Shown here piece by piece: positions 44,710 to 53,246 of a DNA stretch of 64,000 nucleotides. Positions within the stretch are counted from its first letter, which is position 1, and each line of letters opens with the position of its first letter. The translations under genes were made by a program, and so were the position numbers. The notes below the pieces were generated by a model. It saw only the letters and a list, made by a program, of their open reading frames with translations. It did not search any database and was not told where the DNA came from. The DNA is from Desulfobacterales bacterium (GTDB lineage Bacteria > Desulfobacterota > Desulfobacteria > Desulfobacterales > JAQWFD01), in contig JAQWFD010000011.1 in the NCBI GenBank assembly GCA_028704555.1, forward strand, positions 25,929 through 89,928, written 5' to 3'.

Positions 44710-45699
44710 ATGAGAGTTTTAATCACCGGAGGGGCAGGCTTTATCGGTTCGCATCTGGCCGAAGCATATCTGGAAAATGGTCATGAAGTGTATGTTATCG
44801 ATGATCTTTCAACCGGATCTCTTGATAATATCAGCCACATCCAGAAAAACCCGCGCTTCAATCAACGGTTTTTCGTTCATATCGACACCATTTTCAACCA
44901 GGACCTCCTGCTGGAGCTGACCGGCATTTGCGATATCGTATTTCATATGGCTGCCGCCGTGGGTGTGCGCTATATCCTGGAGCATCCGCTTGAATCGATT
45001 ACCACGAATATTCAAGGTACAGAAAAAGTATTGGAGATATGCTCAAAATTCAAAAAAAAGGTGCTAATCGCTTCTTCATCCGAGGTTTATGGAAAACATC
45101 TTCATGCCCCGTTAGTGGAAACAGACAATATTATTTACGGACCCTCCAGTAAATTCCGATGGAGTTATGCCGCTTCCAAACTGATGGATGAATTTACCGC
45201 ACTGGCCTATTACCGTACCAAAGGATTGCAGGTGATCATCTCCAGGTTGTTTAATACCGTAGGCCCCAGACAGACCGGCGCATACGGCATGGTCATCCCC
45301 CGACTGGTTTCCCAGGCGATAAACAATGAGCCCCTGACCGTATATGGTGACGGCCGTCAAAGCCGGACGTTTACCGATGTCAAAGATGTGGTCAAATCGT
45401 TCATGGCCCTTATGAAAACCGACACTGCATTTGGGCAGGTGTTCAACATCGGGGGAACCGAAGAAATTACGATTGCTGCCCTTGCCGAAAAAATCATTCA
45501 GATGACCGGATCGGCATCCGCTGTACAGTTGATCCCCTATGAAGATGTCTTTGACAAAGATTTTGAAGACATGCAGCGACGGGTGCCAGACATAGAAAAA
45601 CTTGAAGCCGCCATCGGATTCAAACCCGAAAACGGCTTGGAGTCCATCCTGAAGAACGTGATCACTTATTACAGAGGAAAAGGAACGATAAGGGAGTAA
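44710..45699 (+). CDS. NAD-dependent sugar epimerase/dehydratase
   Basis: 329 aa from the ATG at 44710 with AAGGCGG 9 bp upstream; the frame runs 12 codons further up without a ribosome site. Extended SDR: NAD-binding RVLITGGAGFIGSHLAE, active site S/T and YxxxK in RWSYAASKLMDEF, and the RLFNTVGPRQTG and GDGRQSRTF blocks typical of UDP-sugar epimerases and UDP-xylose synthase-like enzymes. It probably acts on a nucleotide sugar for surface polysaccharide. No other sugar genes are adjacent. Confidence 0.9.
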   Translation: MRVLITGGAGFIGSHLAEAYLENGHEVYVIDDLSTGSLDNISHIQKNPRFNQRFFVHIDTIFNQDLLLELTGICDIVFHMAAAVGVRYILEHPLESITTNIQGTEKVLEICSKFKKKVLIASSSEVYGKHLHAPLVETDNIIYGPSSKFRWSYAASKLMDEFTALAYYRTKGLQVIISRLFNTVGPRQTGAYGMVIPRLVSQAINNEPLTVYGDGRQSRTFTDVKDVVKSFMALMKTDTAFGQVFNIGGTEEITIAALAEKIIQMTGSASAVQLIPYEDVFDKDFEDMQRRVPDIEKLEAAIGFKPENGLESILKNVITYYRGKGTIRE

Positions 45700-46133
45700 A
45701 AGGGTGTAAGGTGTAGGGTGTAAGGTGTAGGGTGCAAGGTGTAGGGTGCAAGGTGTAGGGTGTAGGGTGTAGGGTGCAAGGTGTAGGGTGTAAGGTGTAG
45801 GGTGTAGGGTGCAAGGTGTAGGGTGTAGGGTGTAGGGTGTAGGGTGTAAGGTGTAAGGTGTAGGGTGTAGGGTGTAGGGTGTAGGGTATAGGGTGTAAAT
45901 AGCTGATACACTAGTTCTGCTGAAAGGCCACTTACTTTCTGTTTTCTGTTTTCTGTTTTCTGTTTTCTGTTTTCTGTTTTCTGTTTTCTGCCTACTGCTT
46001 ACTGCTTACTGCTTACTGCTTACTGCTTACTGCCTACTGCTTACTGCTTACTGCTTACTGCCTACTGCTTACTGCTTACTGCTTACTGCTTACTATTTAC
46101 TGCCCACTGCCTACTCCCTACTGTTTTCATGCG
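45700..46133. repeat. Three adjacent 7-bp-period repeat arrays
   Basis: The gap is filled by three arrays of the same period. From 45703 to about 45897 GGTGTAG/GGTGTAA/GGTGCAA heptamers run without break. From about 45939 to 45990 TTTCTGT repeats exactly. From about 45990 to 46125 TACTGCT/TACTGCC repeats. All phases are 7 bp, although the unit sequence changes between blocks. The long Tyr/Thr/Leu/Pro-rich minus-strand frame here is an artefact of the repeat. The arrays resemble STRR sequences known from cyanobacteria. Confidence 0.92.
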
Positions 46134-46772
46134 TCATTCGCAGAGCAAAGCGGCATTTTTCTGCATCCGGTAAAAATCATCCTCGGTCAGTCCTGCCCCG
46201 CGCACGATTCGTTTTGCCTGGCTGTCATCGATCAGATCTCCCGGTTCATGGGAATCTGTATTGATTAACAGTTTTGCCCCGACTTTTCGGGCAAGACCGG
46301 CAACATGCCCGTTGGTCAATGAATGGCCCTTTCTGGCGGATATCTCCAGAAAAATTCCTTTATCCCTGGCAAGAACCATTTCTTCTTCGGTAATCAGCCC
46401 CGGATGAGCCAATATATCGACCCCGGCATCCAGCGCAGCACGATTGGTGCCCGGGGCCACAGGTTCCGCAATGGTTTCGCCGTGAACGACAACTATCGAC
46501 GCCCCGAGCTGCCGGGCCTTTTGGACAGCATTTGAAATCAGGGGGGGAGGAACATGGGTTATCTCGATACCGGCAATGACCTTTATCGGCAAAACGCTGT
46601 TGAGTTCTTCAGCCACTGCCCTCATTCTCGGAATAATAAAATCCATATTGGACAGATCCCCATGATCGGTAATTCCAATGATCGTTATCCCCTTAACCTG
46701 CGCTCTTCTGACCAGCTCCGACGGAATTAACACCCCATCGCTGAAAATTGAATGTGTATGAAGATCAATCAT
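46134..46772 (-). CDS. PHP domain phosphoesterase
   Basis: 212 aa. Metal-binding blocks: [13 protein letters not shown] (HxH), [11 protein letters not shown] (DH), VIAGIEIT (E), VVVHGET (H), LAHPGLI (H), and [11 protein letters not shown] (DxH). This is the full set of a PHP-family phosphoesterase such as histidinol-phosphatase-like or nucleotide-cleaving enzymes. The substrate cannot be told. It is followed by the repeat arrays. Confidence 0.9.
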   Translation of the reverse strand: MIDLHTHSIFSDGVLIPSELVRRAQVKGITIIGITDHGDLSNMDFIIPRMRAVAEELNSVLPIKVIAGIEITHVPPPLISNAVQKARQLGASIVVVHGETIAEPVAPGTNRAALDAGVDILAHPGLITEEEMVLARDKGIFLEISARKGHSLTNGHVAGLARKVGAKLLINTDSHEPGDLIDDSQAKRIVRGAGLTEDDFYRMQKNAALLCE

Positions 46773-46826
46773 AATATCGAAAACCCTTTTCCGTTCAAAA
46801 CGGTTACAGCTGTCGGCTGTCAGCCA

Positions 46827-47324
46827 TCAAATCTTATATTTCCCGAAATCGTCTGAAGACATGGTTGAAAGGTACTCGGCCCATTTTTTCCCTTCCTCGC
46901 TTTTATCAGCGATTTCCCCTTTATTATTTTCAGATGCGGATTTCTCAACGACTGTATCGTCCACATAAATGGGGGCTTCAAACCGAAGGGCAATGGCGAT
47001 GGCATCGCTGGGACGGGCATCCATACTGAAAGACTCCTCGCCGGACATAAAATGGATCCTCGCATAGTAGGTGTTATCCGCAAGATCACAGACTTCGACC
47101 CTGTCCACATTCATATGGACCCTGTCCATCAAATTTTTAAACAAATCGTGGGTCATGGGGCGATCAAACTTTATATTCTGAAGAACCGTTGCAATGGATG
47201 TGGCTTCGAACAGTCCGATCCAGATGGGAATGGAAACATCCTGATCGTCCAGTTTTAAAATGATAATCGGCGTATTGGAGGCAGGATCTATGGTCATCCC
47301 CGCGATGCTCGCTTTATGCAGCAT
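46827..47324 (-). CDS. Bifunctional nuclease family protein (DUF151)
   Basis: 165 aa. BFN-domain pattern: IILKLDDQDVSIPIWIGLFEATSIA, RPMTHDLFKNLMD, ARIHFMSGEES, and DARPSDAIAIALRFEAPIYV (read here in parts). Related proteins have nuclease activity in vitro. The last ~20 residues (SEEGKKWAEYLSTMSSDDFG) are the common DUF151 tail. It overlaps the miaB stop by 11 bp and is co-translated. Confidence 0.92.
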   Translation of the reverse strand: MLHKASIAGMTIDPASNTPIIILKLDDQDVSIPIWIGLFEATSIATVLQNIKFDRPMTHDLFKNLMDRVHMNVDRVEVCDLADNTYYARIHFMSGEESFSMDARPSDAIAIALRFEAPIYVDDTVVEKSASENNKGEIADKSEEGKKWAEYLSTMSSDDFGKYKI

Positions 47325-48738
47325 AATAACCGTCTTCTCCTTCCACTTCCGTCAGTTTAAGTTCTTCTTCAACCGGCTGTCCCCACAGCGAATGGGAACA
47401 CGCCTTTTGAATACGGATATACATCAATTTACCGGTTAGGTCTTCATCGGCGGCACGGCAACTGTCCTTTACCGAAAAATTGACAATCTTGTTGCCGGAT
47501 GAACGGCCCGACCATTGAATATCCTGAAATTCCTCTTTCAAATTCGAAAGGGGTTGTTTTTTACTCAGCCCTTCGACAAGTACCTGCTGAATTGTCCCGA
47601 CCAGTGCTTCATGTTTCCGTACCGTGATCTCCTCCTGCAATTCAAGCAGTCGATGCAGTCTTTCATTTTTTTCGTCATCCGGGATTTTATCCGGATAATC
47701 AGCAGCCGGGGCATTGGGGCGATCTGAATATTTAAAGACAAACAGGCTGTCATATTCAACGGTTCTTACCAAATCCAGCGTCTGCTCAAAATCGTCACGG
47801 CTTTCACCCGGAAAACCAACGATAAAATCCGATGAAATAGCGATATCCGGACATACCGCCCGTAATTTTTGCACTTTTTCAAGATATGTTTCCCGGGTGT
47901 ATTTTCGGTTCATCCGCTTTAAAATCTGATTGGAGCCGGACTGCACCGGCAAATGAAAGTGTTTACACAACCTGTCAAGATCCCTGAACGCACAAATCAG
48001 CTCCGCCGATAAATCCTTCGGGTGAGAGGTGGTGAATCTGACCCTTGACAGGCCCTCGATATGACAGACGCGTTCCAGCAACTCAGGAAAAGAGCACAGA
48101 TGTTCTTTTTTGCCGTAGCTGTTGACATTCTGTCCCAGCAGCGTCACCTCTCTGGCTCCGGAGGCAACTGCCTGCCGGATCTCTTTGACAATATTATCCG
48201 GCTTCCGGCTGTTTTCTCTGCCCCTCACATAGGGCACAACACAGTACGTACAGAAATTATCACACCCCTGCATGATGGTGACAAACCGGGATACCCCTTC
48301 GTTATCCCCGGCAGCCAGCACCAGGTGGCTTTCATCGATCACATCTGACATCTCAACAGCCACAACCGGCTCCCGTAGTAATTCAACCTGCCGGATCAGC
48401 CCGGACAAACGGCTTATGGCATGTGTGCCGAACACAAGATCGACATGCGGCATTCGCTCCAGAATTTTTTTACCCTCCTGCTGTGCCACACACCCTCCCA
48501 CAGCGATGATCAGGGAAGGTTTTCTCCGTTTCAAACTTGCCAGCCGGCCCAGAAAACTGAATACTTTCTGCTCAGCCTTTTCACGAATCGCGCAGGTATT
48601 GGATATTATCAAATCAGCCTGTTCCGGAGATGAAACCTGCCGGTAACCTTGCAAAGCCAACTGCTTAACCATTTGCCCGGAGTCATAGACGTTCATCTGA
48701 CATCCGATAGTATGGATATACAAATTTCGATTTTTCAT
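47314..48738 (-). CDS. miaB: tRNA-2-methylthio-N6-dimethylallyladenosine synthase MiaB
   Basis: 474 aa with the three expected domains: N-terminal UPF0004 (IHTIGCQMNVYDSGQM, ISNTCAIREKAEQKV, GGCVAQQEGK; three cluster Cys), radical SAM (GCDNFCTYCVVPYVRGRE), and C-terminal TRAM (LVEGLSKK to MYIRIQKA). It thiomethylates i6A37, the product of MiaA. The ATG shares a base with the upstream stop (TAATG). The RGRE/QNVNSYG block fits MiaB rather than RimO. Confidence 0.96.
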   Translation of the reverse strand: MKNRNLYIHTIGCQMNVYDSGQMVKQLALQGYRQVSSPEQADLIISNTCAIREKAEQKVFSFLGRLASLKRRKPSLIIAVGGCVAQQEGKKILERMPHVDLVFGTHAISRLSGLIRQVELLREPVVAVEMSDVIDESHLVLAAGDNEGVSRFVTIMQGCDNFCTYCVVPYVRGRENSRKPDNIVKEIRQAVASGAREVTLLGQNVNSYGKKEHLCSFPELLERVCHIEGLSRVRFTTSHPKDLSAELICAFRDLDRLCKHFHLPVQSGSNQILKRMNRKYTRETYLEKVQKLRAVCPDIAISSDFIVGFPGESRDDFEQTLDLVRTVEYDSLFVFKYSDRPNAPAADYPDKIPDDEKNERLHRLLELQEEITVRKHEALVGTIQQVLVEGLSKKQPLSNLKEEFQDIQWSGRSSGNKIVNFSVKDSCRAADEDLTGKLMYIRIQKACSHSLWGQPVEEELKLTEVEGEDGYYAA

Positions 48739-49166
48739 TAATCTGACGTCAACACCTTTCCATGAATTTGAAGCTGTTTAATATCCCGGAGTTCGATTCT
48801 GATATTACCAAATGCAGATGTGCCAAAGCATACGGTATGTTTTTCCATCAAAATTTCAATCGATTTTGCGTCTTTCAGAGATAGCCGGCACTTGAGGGTT
48901 TGATCGCCGGAAAAAAACGATATCGAATCGATCCTGTCAAAATCAACGGATATGTCTGCCTTGCCGAACTTACCCGTAACATAAGTATGACCGTCCATAG
49001 AAAATTTTTCAAGATCAATTGAGACATCGGACTGGTCGATCATCGTAACAGAATAATTTTCCCCCGGATCAGGAATGTTCAGCAACGCGTTGTCGCCCAT
49101 ATTCCCCATCCCGAGCGTAAAAAAAGCCGTCAGTAGAATAAATCCGCAGATCCATTTTTTAAACAT
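48738..49166 (-). CDS. Exported protein of unknown function, 142 aa
   Basis: N-terminal signal peptide (FKKWICGFILLTAFFTLGMG) and a beta-rich body (VTMIDQSDVSIDLEKFSMDG; FGNIRIELRDIKQLQIHG). The DIKQL-type end resembles the beta repeats of proteins that sense or bind at membranes, but no family is recognised. It lies within a tight four-gene run: it overlaps the DUF4911 gene by 37 bp and shares a base with miaB. Confidence 0.75.
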   Translation of the reverse strand: MFKKWICGFILLTAFFTLGMGNMGDNALLNIPDPGENYSVTMIDQSDVSIDLEKFSMDGHTYVTGKFGKADISVDFDRIDSISFFSGDQTLKCRLSLKDAKSIEILMEKHTVCFGTSAFGNIRIELRDIKQLQIHGKVLTSD

Positions 49167-49390
49167 GGCATTCCCTGTGAATGAAGGGTTTCAATTAAAA
49201 TATCTTTCCCAAGGCCTTCGAGAATCATCTCCACATCATCTTCGCATCCCGATGCAATGCGGATCACAACGATTCCCCGCCGGGAATCAATTGTCGTCAT
49301 TATGGCCATACCATCATAGCCTTCCAGAATAAACCGCAGCAGGCATATCTCTCTCCGGTCAACGCGATAATATTTCCGTATCATCTCCAA
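49130..49390 (-). CDS. DUF4911 family protein
   Basis: 86 aa. Pattern YYRVDRREICLLRFILEGYDGMA (in parts), RRGIVVIRIASGCEDDVEMILEGL fits DUF4911, small proteins of unknown function found mostly in sulfate reducers and relatives. It is the first gene of the miaB run. The roughly 215 bp upstream should hold the promoter. Confidence 0.75.
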   Translation of the reverse strand: MEMIRKYYRVDRREICLLRFILEGYDGMAIMTTIDSRRGIVVIRIASGCEDDVEMILEGLGKDILIETLHSQGMPCLKNGSADLFY

Positions 49391-49669
49391 AGTTTTCTGG
49401 TTCCTTTCAGTTTATCCGGATGCGGTGTGAACTTTTTTCAACCGTGGAAGAATCCGGCTCAAAGCTTAAGACTGAAGCCTGAAGCTCACGCCACAAATAT
49501 TTTTCGTTGAGGGGTAAAATATCATTTTACCTCTTGATATAGCAATACCAAATTCCCGGTTTCACGGCATGGAAGCCTTGAAGATTCTGAGAATCCATCC
49601 AGCCCCATGTTTTTAAACATACTGAAATTAAGTATTGTCCTGAACCTGATAATAGTATATTGCGCAAGG

Positions 49670-51394
49670 ATGAAAACCAAGTGGCGCATATTGGAACCTG
49701 ACAGACAATCGACTCAAAAACTGTGTGAAACACTGCATTTCAGCCCCGTCACAGCTGCGATTCTTGCAAATCGACATATAATGAACGAAGCGCACGCATG
49801 GCGCTATCTGAACGCCGACCTGAATCATCTGCGGCCGCCTTTTCCCATTAAGGATATAAATAAAGCCACCGAGCGTATTGTCAAGGCAATTCTGGGCAGA
49901 GAACATATCCTGATCTTCGGAGACTATGACGTGGACGGCGTTACATCCACGGCCGTGCTTCTCGATTTTTTCCGGCATACGGGCACTGACGTTTCATATT
50001 ACATACCGCACCGGATTCATGAAGGCTACGGCCTTCAGGAACAGCATATTTTCAATTATGCGCTGCCACATCACATTGATCTGATCATTACCGTAGATTG
50101 CGGATCGAGCAGCCACGCATCGGTCATTGCGGCAAATCGTAACGGAATTGATGTCATCATCACCGACCATCATCAAATTGCAGACGACCTTCCTCCTGCA
50201 CTGGCAGTTGTCAACCCGAAGCGATCTGACTGCACAGCCGGTTTTGAACACCTTGCCGGAGTTGGCGTCGCCTTTTATCTGTTGATCTGTCTGAGAAAAA
50301 AATTACGGGACATCAACTTCTGGCATACCCGGCCGGAGCCAAACCTGAGGCAGTATATGGATCTTGTCGCTCTGGGTACGGTAGCCGATGTAGTTCCTCT
50401 GGTAAAAGAAAACCGCATCATGGCAAAATCAGGTCTGGATATCATCCATTCGGAGCACCGTTGCGGGATTAAGGCCCTCATTGAATGCTGCCGTATCGGA
50501 ATAAATTCTGCCGACTGTGATGATATCGGCTACAAGCTTGCCCCCCGGCTGAATGCTGCCGGCAGGCTTGATCATGCGACCATGGCGGTTGAACTGCTCA
50601 CAACCCTTCAGGCTGAGACCGCACGGCAAATCGCTCATCAGCTCGACAGACTGAACGAGAAGCGGCAGACAACCGAAAAAAAAGTCTACCAGCAGATTCT
50701 CGACCATCTGGATGCCAATCCCCATCTTGTCAAAATGCATACGCTGGTTTTATCTGATGCTCACTGGCATGAAGGCATCCTGGGGATTGTCGCCTCTCGA
50801 TTAGCCAACCGGTTTTTCCGCCCGACCGTATTGATTTCGACCAAAAGCGGGATCGGAAAAAGCTCGGCACGAAGCATACCCGGTGTGAATTTACATCAGA
50901 TGTTGTCACTGTGCGCCAGCCGGCTGGAACAATATGGGGGTCATCCCATGGCGGCAGGTCTTAGGATTAAACCGGAAAATATCGACCTGTTTGCTCAGGA
51001 CTTTGAACGTACCGTCCGGGAAATGACCTGCCCGGAAGACTTTACCCGGGAGATTATCATCGATTATGACCTTGACTTCGAAGATATCAGCGACACGTTA
51101 ATGAATGAGCTGGAGCGGTTGAAACCATTTGGCGAAGGCAACCCGGAACCGCTGTTCATGGCAACCCATATCGATGTATTATCAAGCAGAATAGTGGGGG
51201 GCAAGCATTTGAAAATAATGTTGAAAAAAGCCGGAAATTCCGAAAGCAAACCATTTAACACGATCTATTTCAATGCCGATATCAGCAGACCGTTTCCCGA
51301 TCATTTAGACAAGATCGCATTTCACCTGCGCTGGAACCAGTTTAAAGGCCAAAAAAGCATTCAGCTGGTCATTGAAGAGGCCCTGGAACCATAA
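49670..51394 (+). CDS. recJ: Single-stranded-DNA exonuclease RecJ
   Basis: 574 aa from the ATG at 49670, which aligns with the usual family start (KTKWRILEPD); an ATG at 49607 would add 21 hydrophobic residues not seen in the family. DHH motifs: FGDYDVDGVTST, VDCGSS, ITDHHQIADDLPPA, LVALGTVADVVPL. The C-terminal DHHA1 domain carries YGGHPMAAG, followed by the OB fold. It degrades ssDNA 5' to 3' in recombination and mismatch repair. Confidence 0.95.
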   Translation: MKTKWRILEPDRQSTQKLCETLHFSPVTAAILANRHIMNEAHAWRYLNADLNHLRPPFPIKDINKATERIVKAILGREHILIFGDYDVDGVTSTAVLLDFFRHTGTDVSYYIPHRIHEGYGLQEQHIFNYALPHHIDLIITVDCGSSSHASVIAANRNGIDVIITDHHQIADDLPPALAVVNPKRSDCTAGFEHLAGVGVAFYLLICLRKKLRDINFWHTRPEPNLRQYMDLVALGTVADVVPLVKENRIMAKSGLDIIHSEHRCGIKALIECCRIGINSADCDDIGYKLAPRLNAAGRLDHATMAVELLTTLQAETARQIAHQLDRLNEKRQTTEKKVYQQILDHLDANPHLVKMHTLVLSDAHWHEGILGIVASRLANRFFRPTVLISTKSGIGKSSARSIPGVNLHQMLSLCASRLEQYGGHPMAAGLRIKPENIDLFAQDFERTVREMTCPEDFTREIIIDYDLDFEDISDTLMNELERLKPFGEGNPEPLFMATHIDVLSSRIVGGKHLKIMLKKAGNSESKPFNTIYFNADISRPFPDHLDKIAFHLRWNQFKGQKSIQLVIEEALEP

Positions 51395-51542
51395 TGTTAT
51401 TGAAAAAATCATCCTTCTGGTTTAAAAAGGTGCCTCAACATTTCCCTTGCAATCAATATGGGTTAAAATTATGATAATCAAAAAGAATAATAATAAATAT
51501 TACAACTTGTCAGAAAGAACTATATCGAAAAGGTGAGCACTT

Positions 51543-51968
51543 ATGGCAAAGGTATTTCGCACAAGCAACAGAGAATCATCGATACTGTCAAAAATTGAAT
51601 CTTCAAAAGAACATGCCAGACGAACGGCAATCCATAACGTCAAAGACTGTATGGAGACGTTGAGCAATTCAATCGCCACAAAGCTGATTGAAAACAAATT
51701 CATAGAAACAACCAATAAGCAGGGGGTTGAAGAGCAGATCCAGATCTGTCTGGACAAACTGACCCGTGCGGAAGATTTTGATATTGATTATCAGATCGCC
51801 CCCTTGAGAAATCTGGTACCCAATCCTCATGTCGTCAGCCTTTATGTAACTGCATTTGTAGTGGAAAAGCTCCTGGATAATAAATACGTCATTGACATTT
51901 TCGGATCGGATGAAGAAATATACTTTACCATAAACAAGCAAGTCAACAAACTCATGCCCCAGGAATGA
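51543..51968 (+). CDS. Unrecognised conserved-looking protein, 141 aa
   Basis: 141 aa with AAAGGTGAG before the ATG. Soluble, N-terminal half helical (SILSKIESSKEHARRTAIHN), C-terminal half alpha/beta (VVSLYVTAFVVEKLLDNKYVIDIFG). Its stop overlaps the ATG of the next gene by 4 bp (ATGA), so it is translationally coupled to the RNase Z-like hydrolase. No family recognised. Confidence 0.75.
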   Translation: MAKVFRTSNRESSILSKIESSKEHARRTAIHNVKDCMETLSNSIATKLIENKFIETTNKQGVEEQIQICLDKLTRAEDFDIDYQIAPLRNLVPNPHVVSLYVTAFVVEKLLDNKYVIDIFGSDEEIYFTINKQVNKLMPQE

Positions 51969-52978
51969 ATCCGTTGCTTCATCCCCGGCTGATCAATTCA
52001 CCGTTTGATGACCCCGGACTATTTGTAAGCCTTTCTTTCGAAAAACGGGCCTTTCTTTTCGATTTGGGGGATGTCGGTTCACTTTCAGCCCGGGACGCAT
52101 TGAAAATCAGTCATGTATTTATCAGCCATACCCACATGGACCATTTTATCGGGTTTGACCAGCTGATCCGGCTGTTTCTGGGTCGGGAAAAGACCCTTTA
52201 TATCTATGGCCCTCAGGGGTTTTTATCCAATCTGGAAGGAAAACTTGCCGGCTACTGCTGGAATCTGGTCGACCATTATGATACCCGGCTGATATTGCAT
52301 GCCACTGAAATTCATCCGGCGTATATCATCTCAAAGCAATATCCGTGCAGAAACAAATTTATCCCGATCCTTCCGGAAGAAAAACATCCATTTAACGGGA
52401 CCCTGCTGAAAGAACCCGTACTGGCCGTTTCCTCGATCATACTGAATCACGGTACCCCCTGCCTGGGATTTTCTCTCAAAGAACGATTCCATGTCAATAT
52501 CATGAAAGACAAAGTCGATGAGCTGGGTCTGGCGATCGGTCCATGGCTGAGGGAATTTAAGCAGGCGCTGTACAGCCACCAGGACCCCGAATCGACTTTT
52601 GAAATAACCTGTAAAACCGGTCCCGCCGGTCTTCACCGGGTTGAACGCTTTGTGCTTAAAGACCTGACCGAGCGGATTGCCCTGATTACCCCTGGCCAGA
52701 AAGTGACGTATATCACGGATGTAGGCGGCACCCCATCCAATATGAAAAAAATCATCGAATTTGCGAAAGATTCGGATCACCTGTTTATCGAAGCGGCATT
52801 TCTTCATCAACACGAAAATATCGCCAGGGATAAATTTCACCTGACCGCCAGGCAGGCAGGCACACTCGCAAAAAAAGCAGGCGCCAGACAATTTTCCATA
52901 TTCCATTTTTCACCCCGGTACACCGACCAGGGGGAACTGCTTCAGGAAGAAGCAATGGCGGCGTTCTTAGGGGAGTAG
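51965..52978 (+). CDS. RNase Z-like metallo-beta-lactamase-fold hydrolase
   Basis: 337 aa. Metal motif SHTHMDHFIGFDQL with the RNase Z-like follow-up LYIYGPQGF. Later ligands are in YITDVGGTP (D) and FHFSPRYTD (H). It lacks the fully canonical exosite, so tRNA 3' processing is possible but a different phosphodiester substrate is also plausible. It is coupled to the 141-aa gene. The stop is followed at once by GGGAGTA repeats. Confidence 0.85.
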   Translation: MNPLLHPRLINSPFDDPGLFVSLSFEKRAFLFDLGDVGSLSARDALKISHVFISHTHMDHFIGFDQLIRLFLGREKTLYIYGPQGFLSNLEGKLAGYCWNLVDHYDTRLILHATEIHPAYIISKQYPCRNKFIPILPEEKHPFNGTLLKEPVLAVSSIILNHGTPCLGFSLKERFHVNIMKDKVDELGLAIGPWLREFKQALYSHQDPESTFEITCKTGPAGLHRVERFVLKDLTERIALITPGQKVTYITDVGGTPSNMKKIIEFAKDSDHLFIEAAFLHQHENIARDKFHLTARQAGTLAKKAGARQFSIFHFSPRYTDQGELLQEEAMAAFLGE

Positions 52979-53165
52979 GGAGTAGGGAGTAGGAAGTAAG
53001 CAGTGAACAGAGGGGAAAAACAGATCGATCAAATACTGAGATCGGGAAACAGTTAAGAGCAAAGCGGCGCTGGCAAACGATCTCTGACCATCAGCTATCA
53101 GCTTTTTTACGCTCCCTACTGCTTACTGCCTACTGCTTACTGCCTACTGCTTACTCCCTACTGCT
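52971..53165. repeat. 7-bp-period repeats flanking a gap
   Basis: GGGAGTA units start at the stop of the hydrolase gene (52971-53000). TACTGCT/TACTGCC/TACTCCC units fill 53113-53165. The two groups are roughly complementary (AGTAGGG against CCCTACT), so the whole gap can fold as a long hairpin. Confidence 0.8.
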
Positions 53166-53246
53166 TACGCCCTACTCTATCAGTCATCTGTCGCCCAGCC
53201 CGCCGAGGCATCCCCGACGGACTATACGTTTCTTCATTCTACAATT

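Noticed and set aside
45669..45911. Minus-strand frame rich in Tyr, Thr, Leu and Pro
   Set aside because: It is a translation of the GGTGTAG-type 7-bp repeat array. No ribosome site and no independent coding signal.
45939..46130. Possible CRISPR array
   Set aside because: Units are 7 bp and contiguous, with no spacers of 25-40 bp. No cas genes in the window.
46980..47010. ATGGCGATGGCATCG as a second attachment site
   Set aside because: It shares only a few bases with the tRNA 3' end, lies within the coding sequence of the bifunctional nuclease, and is on the wrong side of the tRNA.
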